DNA of 64,000 bases. It comes from Engelhardtia mirabilis. GTDB taxonomy: Bacteria; Planctomycetota; UBA1135; GCA-002686595. A program made the translations under genes and the position numbers. Numbering within the stretch: position 1 is the first letter of the stretch; the number at the start of each line of letters is the position of its first letter. The notes beneath the pieces were generated by a model. It had not been told where the DNA came from. It saw nothing but the letters and a program-made list of their open reading frames with translations, and did not search any database. Of the stretch, positions 9,081 through 17,815 are shown piece by piece. The stretch spans positions 1,736,001 through 1,800,000 of the forward strand of contig NZ_CP036287.1 in assembly GCF_007748095.1 (NCBI RefSeq), read 5' to 3'.

Positions 9081-10029
9081 AGAAGCGGTCTGGCCAACCG
9101 GAGCCACGGGCCAAGCTATGCTGGCGGGTGCCAGGAGGAGGGGCATCAGTAGCCAGATGAAGCGGAAACGCAGGACGCACAGCGCCGAGTTCAAGGCGCG
9201 AGTCGCGATGGAGGCACTCAAGGGCATCAAGCCGGTGCACCAGATCGCGGCCGAGAACGAGATCCACCCAGTCCAGGTGTCGCAGTGGAAGAAGGAGCTG
9301 GCCGAGCGGGTCGGCGAGATCTTCGAGCGCAAGAACGCTCGCTCGGACGAGGCGGTGGACGACAAGCGGCGAATCGCCGCGCTCGAGCGCAAGCTGGGCC
9401 AGGTAATCATCGAGCGGGACTGGCTCTCGGAAAGGTCCAAGGAGCTGGGGATCGACTGATGAGGAAGCAACTCATCGACCGAGGCCATTCCCAGCTCAGC
9501 ATCCGCCGGCAGGCGGACTTGGTCTCGGTCAATCGGAACCGAATTGAGGTGAGCGAGCGTCGGCTGAGCGCGGACGACCTCATCCTGAGGCGGGCGATCG
9601 ACGAGCTGCATCTCGAGTAACCCGTTTTCGGGTCGAGGCGGCTGGTCGTGATGCTCGAGCGGAGAGGGATCGTGGCGAGCCGTGACCGGGTGAGGCGAGC
9701 GATGCGCGAGATGGGGCTCCGGGCGACCTATCGCCGCCCGCGCACTTCGGTCAAATCGCCCGAGAACCGCGTCTACCCGTACTTGCTTCGAGATCTGGCG
9801 ATCGAGCGTCCGAACCAGGTTTGGTGCTCGGACATCACCTACGTCCCCATGGCTCGGGGCTTCGTGTACCTCGTAGTGATCATGGACTGGCACAGCAGAG
9901 CTGTGCTGTCCTGGCGCATGTCGAACACGCTGGACACGGACTTCTGTGTCGAAGCGCTCGAGGCGGCTCGCGAAGCGGCGGGCAGCTGGCCCGAGATCAT
10001 GAACACGGATCAGGGCTGCCAGTTCACCC
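9081..10029 (+). mobile_element. IS3-family element (IS3-A copy 1), 3'-truncated
   Basis: The left end AGAAGCGGTCTGG is shared with IS3-A copy 2 (at 19036 on the other strand) and marks the boundary with IS66. The element holds orfA and a broken orfB. Sequence identity to copy 2 stops at about 10029, in the codons after QFT of orfB, so the last quarter of orfB and the right end are missing. Confidence 0.85.
9157..9459 (+). CDS. IS3-family transposase OrfA
   Basis: The 100-residue DNA-binding subunit has an HTH (FKARVAMEALKGIKPVHQIA, then HPVQVSQWKKEL) followed by a leucine-zipper-like helix (RRIAALERKLGQVIIERDWL), standard for IS3 OrfA (HTH_Tnp_1, PF01527). It starts at the ATG after CAGGAGGAGGGG. 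The stop overlaps the orfB start (TGATG at 9457-9461). It differs from copy 2 by very few residues (SERSKE against SEKSKE near the end). It is probably not functional because orfB is dead. Confidence 0.85.
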   Translation: MKRKRRTHSAEFKARVAMEALKGIKPVHQIAAENEIHPVQVSQWKKELAERVGEIFERKNARSDEAVDDKRRIAALERKLGQVIIERDWLSERSKELGID

Positions 10030-10034
10030 GTTAG
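9459..10034 (+). pseudogene. IS3-family transposase OrfB, nonsense mutation and truncation
   Basis: Frame B starts MRKQLIDRGHSQLSIRRQAD as in the intact copy 2. A TAA at 9618-9620 replaces the TAC (Tyr) codon of copy 2 after 53 codons. The frame is then open again to QVWCSDITY (first catalytic Asp) and NTDQGCQFT (second Asp region) but ends at 10034 before the catalytic Glu region. Two independent lesions make this copy inactive. Confidence 0.9.
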
Positions 10035-10559
10035 GACCGCCGCAGAAGCGTCGGCCGAGTATTCGGACAGTACGGTCTCAATGGCGCGACTGGGGCAGTT
10101 TGCCAAGGCCAGGTCCCCCTTGGTAGACGCCTTGGTTCCGCCAAAGGGCCCTGCGTCCGGGGTTGCCTGGTCGGCATCGAGGGAGGTCCAAAATTTTTCA
10201 AGCGATTCCGACTCAGCCATGGCGCCCATGCGTTAAAGGGGACGAGCAGTGAGATGGCCCATGGTGCATGTGCAGCAAGTGGTGGCCGGCGACGAGCGAG
10301 CTGTCTACCCGCCTCGGCGGGGCCGCTGACGCCAGCGCCGCGGCGTCGCCGGCAGGATCTGACGAAGATCTATGGGTATGACCGCCCGCCGAACTTGACG
10401 GCCTATCCAGTACAGCACTTCGAGCGACCTGTTCGATCTTGCTCTGCATCCCGTTGCTATCGGGCAGAGACCGCAGCTTCGGACCTCGGTTCCCGGCCCT
10501 TGACGATTTCATCCACAATTCCTCCTCGACCTCGCACCTGCAGATCGAAGGAGCCTCCG
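10035..10559. other. Intergenic stretch with a recurrent 18-bp motif
   Basis: The truncated IS3 end is followed at about 10057-10074 by GAGTATTCGGACAGTACG, a motif that recurs with small changes at about 16754-16775 (inverted), 25198-25215 and 63066-63083. The rest holds no gene I can support. The open frame of the downstream lipoprotein extends back to 10254, but its first 100 residues lack any leader and are ignored. Confidence 0.45.
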
Positions 10560-13500
10560 ATGTCAGCTTCGACACCCCACGACGGCGGCCGCGCCGTAAT
10601 AGCGCTCGCCTGTCTGCTCGCCCTCGCAGCTCTCTACGCTTGCGAAGGTGGGGGGAATTCTGTGAAGGCAACGGCGGCTCCGCCCTCCTCCACGACTGGC
10701 CCGACCCTCGACCAAACGGCTTCGCCAACCTCGGCCACGTCCGCGACTGTGAAGGGCGTCGCCTTGAAGATGGGCAGCACGATTCGGATCGAGAGCAGCC
10801 TCGCGCTTATGGAGGTCGCCGCCGCTGCGGACAAGTCCTTTGAAGTGGTCGTCGATCTACACGCCAACGCCGTTAACCACTTCGTGGTGACCGAGCTGTT
10901 CGCCGGCGGCGGCGTGAGCCCCGCGGTAGCCCTAGAGGTCGTGCAGGACGGGCAGCCACCCAAGCTGTTCATCGACTTCCCTGCCGACGGGGAGGTGCTC
11001 TCCGCGCCCAAGACCAACGTCAGCGGCCGGGTGAGTGACGTCCTGAGCGGCTTCCTCGGGCTCGACGTCTTCGTCAACGGTCAACCCGCCGCCGTGAACG
11101 TCGGCATCGGGACTAATGCGACCTTCGAGTTCCAGAAGCTCCCACTCGTCGCCGGGGCGCCGAACCAGATCGTCGTCCGGGCCGTGGACGCAGTGGGGAA
11201 CGAGGTCGAGAAGGAGATCACGGTCCAGTACGAGGCCCCCTCAGGCAACCTGGTCGAGAAGCTCTCGGGCGACGACCAGAGTGGCTTGGTCGAGACGCTA
11301 CTCGCGGAGCCGATCCGCGTGAAGGTTCGGCGGGCAAACGGTCTCCCGTTCGCCGGAAAGGTCATCTGCTTCGCCGTAACAAAGAGCGACGGACAGCTCA
11401 CGCCCAACGGGAACGGTCCGGGGAAGACCGCATTGAGCGTCTTGAGTGATGCGTCGGGAATCGCGGAGGTCTACTGGCGCCTCGGCTCGGACGCCGGATG
11501 CGGCAACAACCGCCTGGCGGTGACGAGCAAGGACGTCAGCGGCACGGTCTACTTCTGCGCCTCCGCTCTCGCCGCGCCGCCCGACCAGGTCAACGTGGGC
11601 AGCGGCAGTGAGCAGGTGACTCAGGTCGGCGGTCCGGCTCCGGAAGTCTTGCGCGCGTGGGTCAGCGACGGCTGCAATGGCGTCGCTGACGTGCCGGTCA
11701 CTTTCAAGGTGACTCAGGGCGGCGGATTGGTGTCCGGGGGAGGAATGTACAACCAGACCTTGGTTACGGTCACGACCGGGCCGACGGGACACGCGCAGGT
11801 GACTCTCATCGTGGGCCCAAAACCGGGCAACAACCGCGTGGCGGCGACAATCGAGGGCTCCTCCACGCCCGCGGTCTTCGGCGTCGTCGGCGTCGAGGGC
11901 GGCGCCGACGAGACCCGCTTCGAGGGCCAGGTCCTCGACAACTCCGGGCAGCCGATCCTCGGTGCTACGTGCATGCTCGAGTTCAGCGACGGGACCGAGG
12001 AGACCACGACGACAAGCGAGGAAGGCTGCTTCGAATTCACGGACCTCCAGTCCTCGGGCCTCGCCCACCTCCACATCGACGGCTCAACCGCGACCGAGGT
12101 CGGCGGCCCGACGGAAGGGGGGACCGTGCCGATCGACCCCGAGCTTCTTCGCTTCCCCGCGCTCGCGTACGAGCCGGTCGTCATCGCAGGAGCGGTCAAT
12201 TCGCTCCCGCGTCCGATCCTCCTGCCTCGTCTCGACCCCGCAAATGACGTCGTCTACGACGGCCTCGCGGACGTTGAACTCGGCGTCGAGGGTATCGACG
12301 GCTTGAGGATGTTCGTCACCGCGGGATCGATGACGCTGGCGGACGGGACGGTGCCCGACGAGCTAGGCCCCGTCACCCTGTCTTTGAACCAGGTGCACTC
12401 GGACGACATCCCGATGCAGCCGGGCGACGGCGCCGCGCCGCCCTTCGCCTGGACGCTCCAACCCGCCGAGGCGCGGTTCGATCCGCCGGTGCGCGTGTCG
12501 TACCCGAACATCTCCGGCCTCGCGCCAGGCGCGGTCTCCTTCTTCCTCAGCTTCAACCACAGCACTGGCCGGTTCGACATCGTCGCCACAGGGTCGGTGA
12601 ACGACGACGGTTCGTGCATCGAGACCGACCCCGGATCCGGCATCGAGGTCTCTGGTTGGGGCTGCAATTGTCCTCCGTACTCGGTCGCGGGGAGCGTGGT
12701 GGTCCCCAATGTCGAGATTTCGGGACCGGACACGGTCACGGCCGCCGCCGATGCGGAGTCCACCTTTACCGCCGCCGGCTTTCCCTCGCCGGGCACCTAC
12801 GCCTGGACGGGCGGGGCGGCGGTCGGGTCGACGACGGGCGCATCCTACAAGACCAAGTTCCTGAGCTCGGGGACGGTGGCCGTGACGTACACGTGTCAGA
12901 GCGGCGCGACCGCGACCGACTCGGTCAAGGTCGATGTCGACACGCCGGTGAAGGTCAAGATCGACGATCCGGCTCCCAACCCGCTCTACACCTGTCCGTC
13001 GACCCAGGTCACCTTCAAGGCCACAGGGTCACCCGCGGGCGGCACGTGGTCGTGGTCCGGCGGCACGGCGGTCAGCGGAGCGTCGACAGCAAACTACACG
13101 GCGGAGTTCTCCAGCGCCGGCTCGGTGAAGGTCAAAGTGACCTACACGGGACCCGGCGGCACGTCAATGGACACTGCCGACCTAACCGTCGAGGTCGAGA
13201 GACCGACCAAGGTCGTCGCATTCACTCGCTCGCGTCACCCCAACCTCGCGAGCCCGAACGACCTCCAGTCTCTCTTCGACTCGGGGGCTGCGCTGGTCAA
13301 GGGCGACGACGACGGACCCGGGGACGGGGGATTCGACGACGACGTCTGCCTCGACCTGTCCTTCACGCTGACCGTGGCAGCGCAGGCGACCTTCCCGGAC
13401 CAATCGGCCGGGACTTTTCCCCCTGCGGAGCAGTACGATTACACGCTGCCTATCTACAACGACATCCCCAACTCGACGGCGAAGTCGCAGCTCCTCGCCG

Positions 13501-13766
13501 CCACCTTCGCCAACCTGAAACAGGTCAACTCCGGCCAGAACGGACCGGGCAAGGTGTTTACCGCGTCGGCCAAGAAGCCCGGGAAGTCGATTGTTTTCAC
13601 CCAGATCGCCGTGGCCGCCACGACGGTACACGAGTGGGGTCACAACGCCGGTCTCGGCCACCGTCCGGAGACCGACGACCAGAAGCCGGCAATCCTCTAC
13701 TTCTCGAACGTCCCGGGTCGCAACGAGATCAACCGCGACGAGCGCAAGAAGATGGAGGCGTTCTGA
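10560..13766 (+). CDS. Large lipoprotein: Ig-like domains plus C-terminal metzincin-type zinc motif
   Basis: The product has about 1068 residues. ATG 10560 is preceded by AAGGAG at good spacing and gives a lipoprotein signal peptide (LACLLALAALYAC, lipid Cys at residue 28). Then come Ig-like domains of the Big_1 type (about 280-540, with two VTFKVTQGGG/ICFAVTKSDG-like units), a carboxypeptidase-regulatory-like domain (FEGQVLDNSGQPILGATCML, about 560-620), and two PKD-like units (TYAWTGG, TWSWSGG). Near the end lies HEWGHNAGLGH at about 1024-1034, a perfect HExxHxxGxxH metzincin zinc site. The expected Met-turn methionine is not seen (ILYFSN instead). The role is possibly a surface-anchored protease or adhesin. 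It overlaps the next gene (TGATG), so they form an operon. Confidence 0.85.
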   Translation: MSASTPHDGGRAVIALACLLALAALYACEGGGNSVKATAAPPSSTTGPTLDQTASPTSATSATVKGVALKMGSTIRIESSLALMEVAAAADKSFEVVVDLHANAVNHFVVTELFAGGGVSPAVALEVVQDGQPPKLFIDFPADGEVLSAPKTNVSGRVSDVLSGFLGLDVFVNGQPAAVNVGIGTNATFEFQKLPLVAGAPNQIVVRAVDAVGNEVEKEITVQYEAPSGNLVEKLSGDDQSGLVETLLAEPIRVKVRRANGLPFAGKVICFAVTKSDGQLTPNGNGPGKTALSVLSDASGIAEVYWRLGSDAGCGNNRLAVTSKDVSGTVYFCASALAAPPDQVNVGSGSEQVTQVGGPAPEVLRAWVSDGCNGVADVPVTFKVTQGGGLVSGGGMYNQTLVTVTTGPTGHAQVTLIVGPKPGNNRVAATIEGSSTPAVFGVVGVEGGADETRFEGQVLDNSGQPILGATCMLEFSDGTEETTTTSEEGCFEFTDLQSSGLAHLHIDGSTATEVGGPTEGGTVPIDPELLRFPALAYEPVVIAGAVNSLPRPILLPRLDPANDVVYDGLADVELGVEGIDGLRMFVTAGSMTLADGTVPDELGPVTLSLNQVHSDDIPMQPGDGAAPPFAWTLQPAEARFDPPVRVSYPNISGLAPGAVSFFLSFNHSTGRFDIVATGSVNDDGSCIETDPGSGIEVSGWGCNCPPYSVAGSVVVPNVEISGPDTVTAAADAESTFTAAGFPSPGTYAWTGGAAVGSTTGASYKTKFLSSGTVAVTYTCQSGATATDSVKVDVDTPVKVKIDDPAPNPLYTCPSTQVTFKATGSPAGGTWSWSGGTAVSGASTANYTAEFSSAGSVKVKVTYTGPGGTSMDTADLTVEVERPTKVVAFTRSRHPNLASPNDLQSLFDSGAALVKGDDDGPGDGGFDDDVCLDLSFTLTVAAQATFPDQSAGTFPPAEQYDYTLPIYNDIPNSTAKSQLLAATFANLKQVNSGQNGPGKVFTASAKKPGKSIVFTQIAVAATTVHEWGHNAGLGHRPETDDQKPAILYFSNVPGRNEINRDERKKMEAF

Positions 13767-14518
13767 TGGCTGCCCTGACGGCTCCCCGAGGCGCCCTGCT
13801 CGCTGCCGGCGCTGCCGTCCTCATGGCGGGCGCCTACTACGTCGCGTTCAGCGCCGGAGCGGGAGAGCGGAGACATGCAGCGACCCGCGACGGAGGCTCG
13901 CTCGTCGACCTGCTCGTCCAGCACCGCGGCCCCGAGGCGTCGGAACGGGTCTGGGCGCTCGTCGATGAGGGCGGTGCCGATGCGCTGGAGGAACTCGAGG
14001 GGCTCCATGACCACGACTACGAAGGGCTCCCGCTCGACAACGAGCAGGAGGGGGTCCTGATCGAGGCGGTGCTCGGTCTCGGCGCCCTGGCGCAGGACTC
14101 CGACCTCGCATACGCGCGCGTCCAGGCGATGAGCGATCCCGAGTTCTGGGCGGCGCACTGCACCTGGACATCGGGGCGTCGCGACTACGCGCCCGACTTC
14201 TTCACGAGCTTCGGCATCCAGTCGCTCGGCGTCGCGGGCCGCCCCGACCTCGACGAGCAACTCGGACGCCTCCGCGCGCGCGACGCCAACTTCCTCCACC
14301 GCTTCGCAGGCGACGTCGTCCAGTCGAGCTTTTACGGCGACATGCGCCGCGAGCTCGGCGGCGAGTTCCTGAGCTGGCTGCGCGGCAGCTCGCACGAGCA
14401 GGATGAGGACTTCGAGGCTTGGACCGCAACGGAGAGCGGACGAAATTGGTTCGAGTGGGCCAACGCCTGCATGCGCGGCCCGCGCCCGCCTGCGAGTAGC
14501 GAGGAGGGCGGAGGGTGA
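13766..14518 (+). CDS. Small membrane-anchored or secreted protein, unknown
   Basis: The product has 250 residues. It starts at the ATG overlapping the stop of the preceding gene, with GGAGG seven bases upstream. The N-terminus (APRGALLAAGAAVLMAGAYYVAFSAG) is a signal anchor or uncleaved signal peptide. The rest is acidic and helical (for example DEGGADALEELEGLHDHDYE) with no motif I recognise. It sits between the metzincin-like lipoprotein and the IgGFc-binding-domain protein and overlaps or abuts both, so a shared surface complex is plausible (inference). Confidence 0.75.
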   Translation: MAALTAPRGALLAAGAAVLMAGAYYVAFSAGAGERRHAATRDGGSLVDLLVQHRGPEASERVWALVDEGGADALEELEGLHDHDYEGLPLDNEQEGVLIEAVLGLGALAQDSDLAYARVQAMSDPEFWAAHCTWTSGRRDYAPDFFTSFGIQSLGVAGRPDLDEQLGRLRARDANFLHRFAGDVVQSSFYGDMRRELGGEFLSWLRGSSHEQDEDFEAWTATESGRNWFEWANACMRGPRPPASSEEGGG

Positions 14519-14559
14519 CCTCGGCCATGGACCGGCACACTCCCCTGGGAGAGGACGAC

Positions 14560-16704
14560 ATGCAGCAGGTACAGGGAATCCCGTGCTCCGAGGTCCGCGC
14601 GTTCGGCCGAGGAGGGCCGTTCGCGCTCCTGCTCGTGGGCGCGCTGCTCGGCGCTCCGGGCGGGCTCGAGGCGCAACAGCTCGACGAGACGTGGACCTTG
14701 ACCGTGAACGGTCAAGCCGCGCAGGTGAACCCCGACGGGACGTTCGAGATTCCGAACGTCTCCGCCGCGGACGAGTACGGAGCGGGGGGGCCGGGGACAG
14801 CACCCGACTTCCTAAGCGACGAGTTCCTCCGCCTGACCGGCGTCAGCACCGTCAACGGAGTGGCGACGTACGTCTTCAGCGAGTTTTTCCAGATCGCGCA
14901 GAACCAGGCGTACGCCGTCTTCCCTCTGACGTTCACGGGTGACCCGCCCCCGTTGCCGGTCTCCCTCTCCATGGCGCTCGAGTCGAGCTCGCTCGCCGTG
15001 GACGAGGGCACCCGGGCTTTAGTCTACGCCGCGCTGGCCGACGGGAGTGTCGTCGACGTCTCCCTATCGACCGAATGGACCGCCTACAAGACCTCGAACC
15101 CGAATGTCGCGACGGTCGACTCCGACGGCAACGTGATGGGCATCGGCGGGGGCGAGGCGTTCATCACCGCGATCAACGGCGGGGCGACGGCTGTGCGCAA
15201 GCTCGTCGTCTCCCCGGCCGCGTCGCTGACGACCGTGGTCGGCTTCGTTGAGTACGAGGACGGCTCGCCGGCGGTGGGAGCGGAGGTCCGCGTCGCCGGG
15301 CAGCTCGCGATGGCCTCGGTTGGGTCGGACGGGGGCTTCCAGCTCGCGAACGTGATCGTCGACGGCGCGCCGATCTCGGTGATCGCAACGGTCTCGACGC
15401 CCGAGGGAACGTTCTCCGGCGCCTCCGGCGACCTCCAGGGGGTGCCCGGAGAGTTCACCGATGCCGGCATCATTACGGTCATCATGGCCGACTCGTCGGG
15501 CAGAGACTTCGCGTTCTGCTTCCCGCGGAACTTCATCGAAACGCCGACCTTGACCGTCTTCATCGCCGGAGACACGGCGACGACGGGGGAAGTGCGCGTC
15601 CCCGGGATCGGCTTCAAGGAGGCCTTCGCCGTGAGCCCCGGCAACGTTACCGCCGTGACCCTCCCGGCGACCGCTCAGAGCACCCAATCTGACGGAGTCG
15701 ATGCCCGAGCGGTGCTGGTCAGCGCCGAGAACGACGTGTGCGTCTACGGGCTCAGCCGAATCGCGTTCACGACCGACGCGTTCGCCGCCTTGCCGGTCGA
15801 CACCTTCGGTCAGCGCTACCGCATCGTCAGCCACGCCGCCTTGGGCTCCTCCCAGAACGCGACCGGCTTCGCCGTCGTTGCGACCGAGAATGCGACCACG
15901 GTGACGGTCACGCCGAAGACAGCAGTGGACGGACATCCCGGGAGCGTTCCGTACGACATTGAGCTAGACGCCGATCAGGTGTACCAGTTCCTCAGTGCGA
16001 GCGGCGACGCCACGGGTACGCTGGTCCAGTCTGACAAGCCGGTCGGCGTCCTCGGTGCTCACTCGTGCGCCCAGATACCGGTCGGCTTCAACTTTTGCGA
16101 CCACCTGATCGAGATGCTCGCGCCTGTCTCGACCTGGGGCGACGAGGTGCTGACGGTCAACCTCGCCCAGCGACTGAACGGCGACTTCTTTCGCATCGTG
16201 GCGGACACCGACGGAACGACGGTCGAAGTCGCGGGGGTCGTGCCGGCGTCTTTCACGCTTGACGCTGGCGAATTCGCCGAACTAAACCTGGGCGGAACCA
16301 ACCAGATCACCGCGAGTGCTCCGATCCTGGTCGCTCAGTACGCGACAGGCTCGACCTTCGGGGGCAACCCGGGGGATCCGTTCATGATGACACTCCCACC
16401 AGCGGACCAGTACCAGAACTCCTACGTCTTTAGCACCCCGGCGTCGGGGTTCAGCGTGAACTATGTGAACGTCGTTGCGCCGACGAGCGTGGCGGCCTCG
16501 GGCGGCGTGTTGCTCGACGGAACGCCGATCCAGGCCGGTCTGTTCGTCCCCATCGCGTCAACGCCATTCCAGGGGGCACAGGTTTCAATCGCGCTCGGCA
16601 GCCACGACATCGCGAGCGAGTTCCCGATTGGCATCTTCGTCTATGGCTTCAACAACGACGACTCCTACGGCTATCCGGGAGGGATGGCGCTGAACGTGAA
16701 GTAG
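14560..16704 (+). CDS. Secreted protein with Big_2 and IgGFc-binding domains
   Basis: The product has about 714 residues. From ATG 14560 (GGGAGAGG upstream) a signal peptide runs to about residue 39 (LLVGALLGAPGGLEA). An in-frame GTG at 14515 overlaps the previous stop and is an alternative start. About 135-215 resembles a Big_2 Ig-like domain (WTAYKTSNPNVATVDSDG), then a carboxypeptidase-regulatory-like unit (VGFVEYEDGSPAVGAEVRV). The C-terminal 380 residues match the IgGFc-binding domain (PF17517): phrases such as KPVGVLGAHSCAQIPVG, CDHLIEMLAPVSTWG, ILVAQYATGS and MMTLPPADQYQNSY. In bacteria this domain occurs on secreted, probably adhesive, proteins. It is the third gene of the operon. Confidence 0.88.
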   Translation: MQQVQGIPCSEVRAFGRGGPFALLLVGALLGAPGGLEAQQLDETWTLTVNGQAAQVNPDGTFEIPNVSAADEYGAGGPGTAPDFLSDEFLRLTGVSTVNGVATYVFSEFFQIAQNQAYAVFPLTFTGDPPPLPVSLSMALESSSLAVDEGTRALVYAALADGSVVDVSLSTEWTAYKTSNPNVATVDSDGNVMGIGGGEAFITAINGGATAVRKLVVSPAASLTTVVGFVEYEDGSPAVGAEVRVAGQLAMASVGSDGGFQLANVIVDGAPISVIATVSTPEGTFSGASGDLQGVPGEFTDAGIITVIMADSSGRDFAFCFPRNFIETPTLTVFIAGDTATTGEVRVPGIGFKEAFAVSPGNVTAVTLPATAQSTQSDGVDARAVLVSAENDVCVYGLSRIAFTTDAFAALPVDTFGQRYRIVSHAALGSSQNATGFAVVATENATTVTVTPKTAVDGHPGSVPYDIELDADQVYQFLSASGDATGTLVQSDKPVGVLGAHSCAQIPVGFNFCDHLIEMLAPVSTWGDEVLTVNLAQRLNGDFFRIVADTDGTTVEVAGVVPASFTLDAGEFAELNLGGTNQITASAPILVAQYATGSTFGGNPGDPFMMTLPPADQYQNSYVFSTPASGFSVNYVNVVAPTSVAASGGVLLDGTPIQAGLFVPIASTPFQGAQVSIALGSHDIASEFPIGIFVYGFNNDDSYGYPGGMALNVK

Positions 16705-16960
16705 CGCCGAGGATCGGCGTTGGTGCATAACTCAGCCCGCCCTGGGCCCCGTGAGGCCGTATTGTCCGAATACTCGGCCGGCCGCTGGTTGCCCCCTGGT
16801 GCGCGGGCGCGGGGCGCAGGTCGGGGGAGCCCCGAATGGCCCCTGGGAGGGGCGGTAGAGAGGCCGCGCCGACCTCCCCAGCCGGATTTCGGTGACTTCG
16901 ACTGTTGCGGTTGCTTCGATTGGGCGATACGGTTCCTGAGCCCCTCAGTGAGCACGCATC
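16705..16960. other. Leader region of the antitoxin gene, with recurrent motif
   Basis: About 16754-16775 carries an inverted, slightly changed copy of GAGTATTCGGACAGTACG. From about 16795 to the antitoxin start the sequence repeats 7970-8137. The conserved block immediately upstream of both antitoxin copies probably contains their promoter, but no clear -35/-10 pair stands out. Confidence 0.4.
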
Positions 16961-17419
16961 ATGGTCTCCAACGACACCCCTGAGCTGACAGCCCGCCCCC
17001 CTGACGAGGCGGAGATCAACCTGGCTCGCGACCTCACCCGAAGGCTCGCGCCGCCGTCGCGCCGGCAGCTGAGCATGCGGCTCGCGGAGGACGGTGAGGC
17101 CGAGGAGATCGCCCTGTCGTCCCACATCGTCGAGCTGCTCCTTCAGGTGCTGACCGAGACGGCGAAGGGCAATGCCGTCACGATCGTGCCGATCCACGCC
17201 GAGCTGACGACTCAGCAGTCCGCCGACCTTCTTGGCGTTTCCCGGCCCTTCTTGATCGGCCTGCTGGAGAAGGGAGAGATCGAGTTCCGGCGAGTGGGGA
17301 CCCATCGCCGAGTGCGGTACCAGGACCTGGCCGCCTACGCCGAGCGCCAGCGGGCAGCGCGCAAAGCCGCCCTGGACGAGCTGTCTGCGATCGGGCAAGA
17401 GCTGCAGCTGGACGATTGA
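16961..17419 (+). CDS. Excisionase-family DNA-binding antitoxin (VapB-like partner of a PIN toxin)
   Basis: The 152-residue product has a central excisionase/MerR-type HTH (LTTQQSADLLGVSRPFLIGL, then EFRRVGTHRRVRYQDLAAYA). The N-terminal half is charged and helical. The C-terminus (RKAALDELSAIGQELQLDD) is the kind of tail that wraps toxins. Such proteins are known as antitoxins of PIN-domain toxins, and a PIN gene follows three bases downstream. The start is supported by the conserved duplicate at 8138. The antitoxin is intact but its toxin is not, so it may act as an orphan (inference). Confidence 0.85.
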   Translation: MVSNDTPELTARPPDEAEINLARDLTRRLAPPSRRQLSMRLAEDGEAEEIALSSHIVELLLQVLTETAKGNAVTIVPIHAELTTQQSADLLGVSRPFLIGLLEKGEIEFRRVGTHRRVRYQDLAAYAERQRAARKAALDELSAIGQELQLDD

Positions 17420-17422
17420 TCC

Positions 17423-17782
17423 TTGTCCACTTTCACCGCCGTCTTCGACGCATGCGTTCTGCACCGAATGACGGTCACCGATCTGCTGATGCAGCTCGGG
17501 GCCACGGGGCTCTTCCGCGCGCGATGGACCGATGAGATCCACGAAGAGTGGATTCGGTCGCTGCTGAGGGTCAGGCCCGACCTGAGCCGAGAGGCGCTCG
17601 AGAGGCGGAGGCGGGCCATGGACCGAGCTGCCGACGGATGTCTGGTAGAGAAGTGGTCGAGTCTTCGGAGCCAGCTGAGGGCCGGGATTAGCTATGCCGA
17701 GGATGCCCGGAGGCTTGGGGACTTGGCTTGGGTTGTTGGGGTCGTGGGTGGTCGCGGTGCCGAGGGCCCGCGGAGGCCGTAG
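17423..17782 (+). pseudogene. PIN-domain toxin, 3' half replaced by a palindromic repeat
   Basis: From a TTG at 17423, FTAVFDACVLHRM contains the first PIN catalytic Asp, followed by DLLMQLGATGLFRARWTDEI, EEWIRSLLRVRPDL and ERRRRAMDRAADGCL, all typical of this PIN family. At about 17653 the coding sequence runs into the palindromic repeat element, which supplies the last 40 residues. The C-terminal PIN acidic residues (the usual DPDDRHVLAAA region) are missing, so ribonuclease activity should be lost. Confidence 0.8.
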
Positions 17783-17806
17783 GCCGGAGCGGGCCCTCGG
17801 CACCGC
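17653..17806 (+). repeat. Long-palindrome repeat, copy E1 (right arm missing)
   Basis: It begins GTGGTCGAGTCTTCGG, as copies E2 and E3 do, runs through the shared 110-base arm, and ends in a strong hairpin: GCGGTGCCGAGGGCCCGC pairs with GCGGGCCCTCGGCACCGC across a 17-base loop. The rest of the right arm is absent, and IS3-A copy 2 begins at about this point. The repeat interrupts the PIN toxin gene. Confidence 0.8.
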
Positions 17807-17815
17807 GGGTGCTCG

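Noticed and set aside
8940..10229. Long minus-strand open frame (429 codons) across the IS3 copy
   Set aside because: It is antisense to IS3 orfA/orfB with Arg/Ser/Pro-rich composition. A near-identical antisense frame exists over the other IS3 copy, so it reflects GC-rich shadowing.
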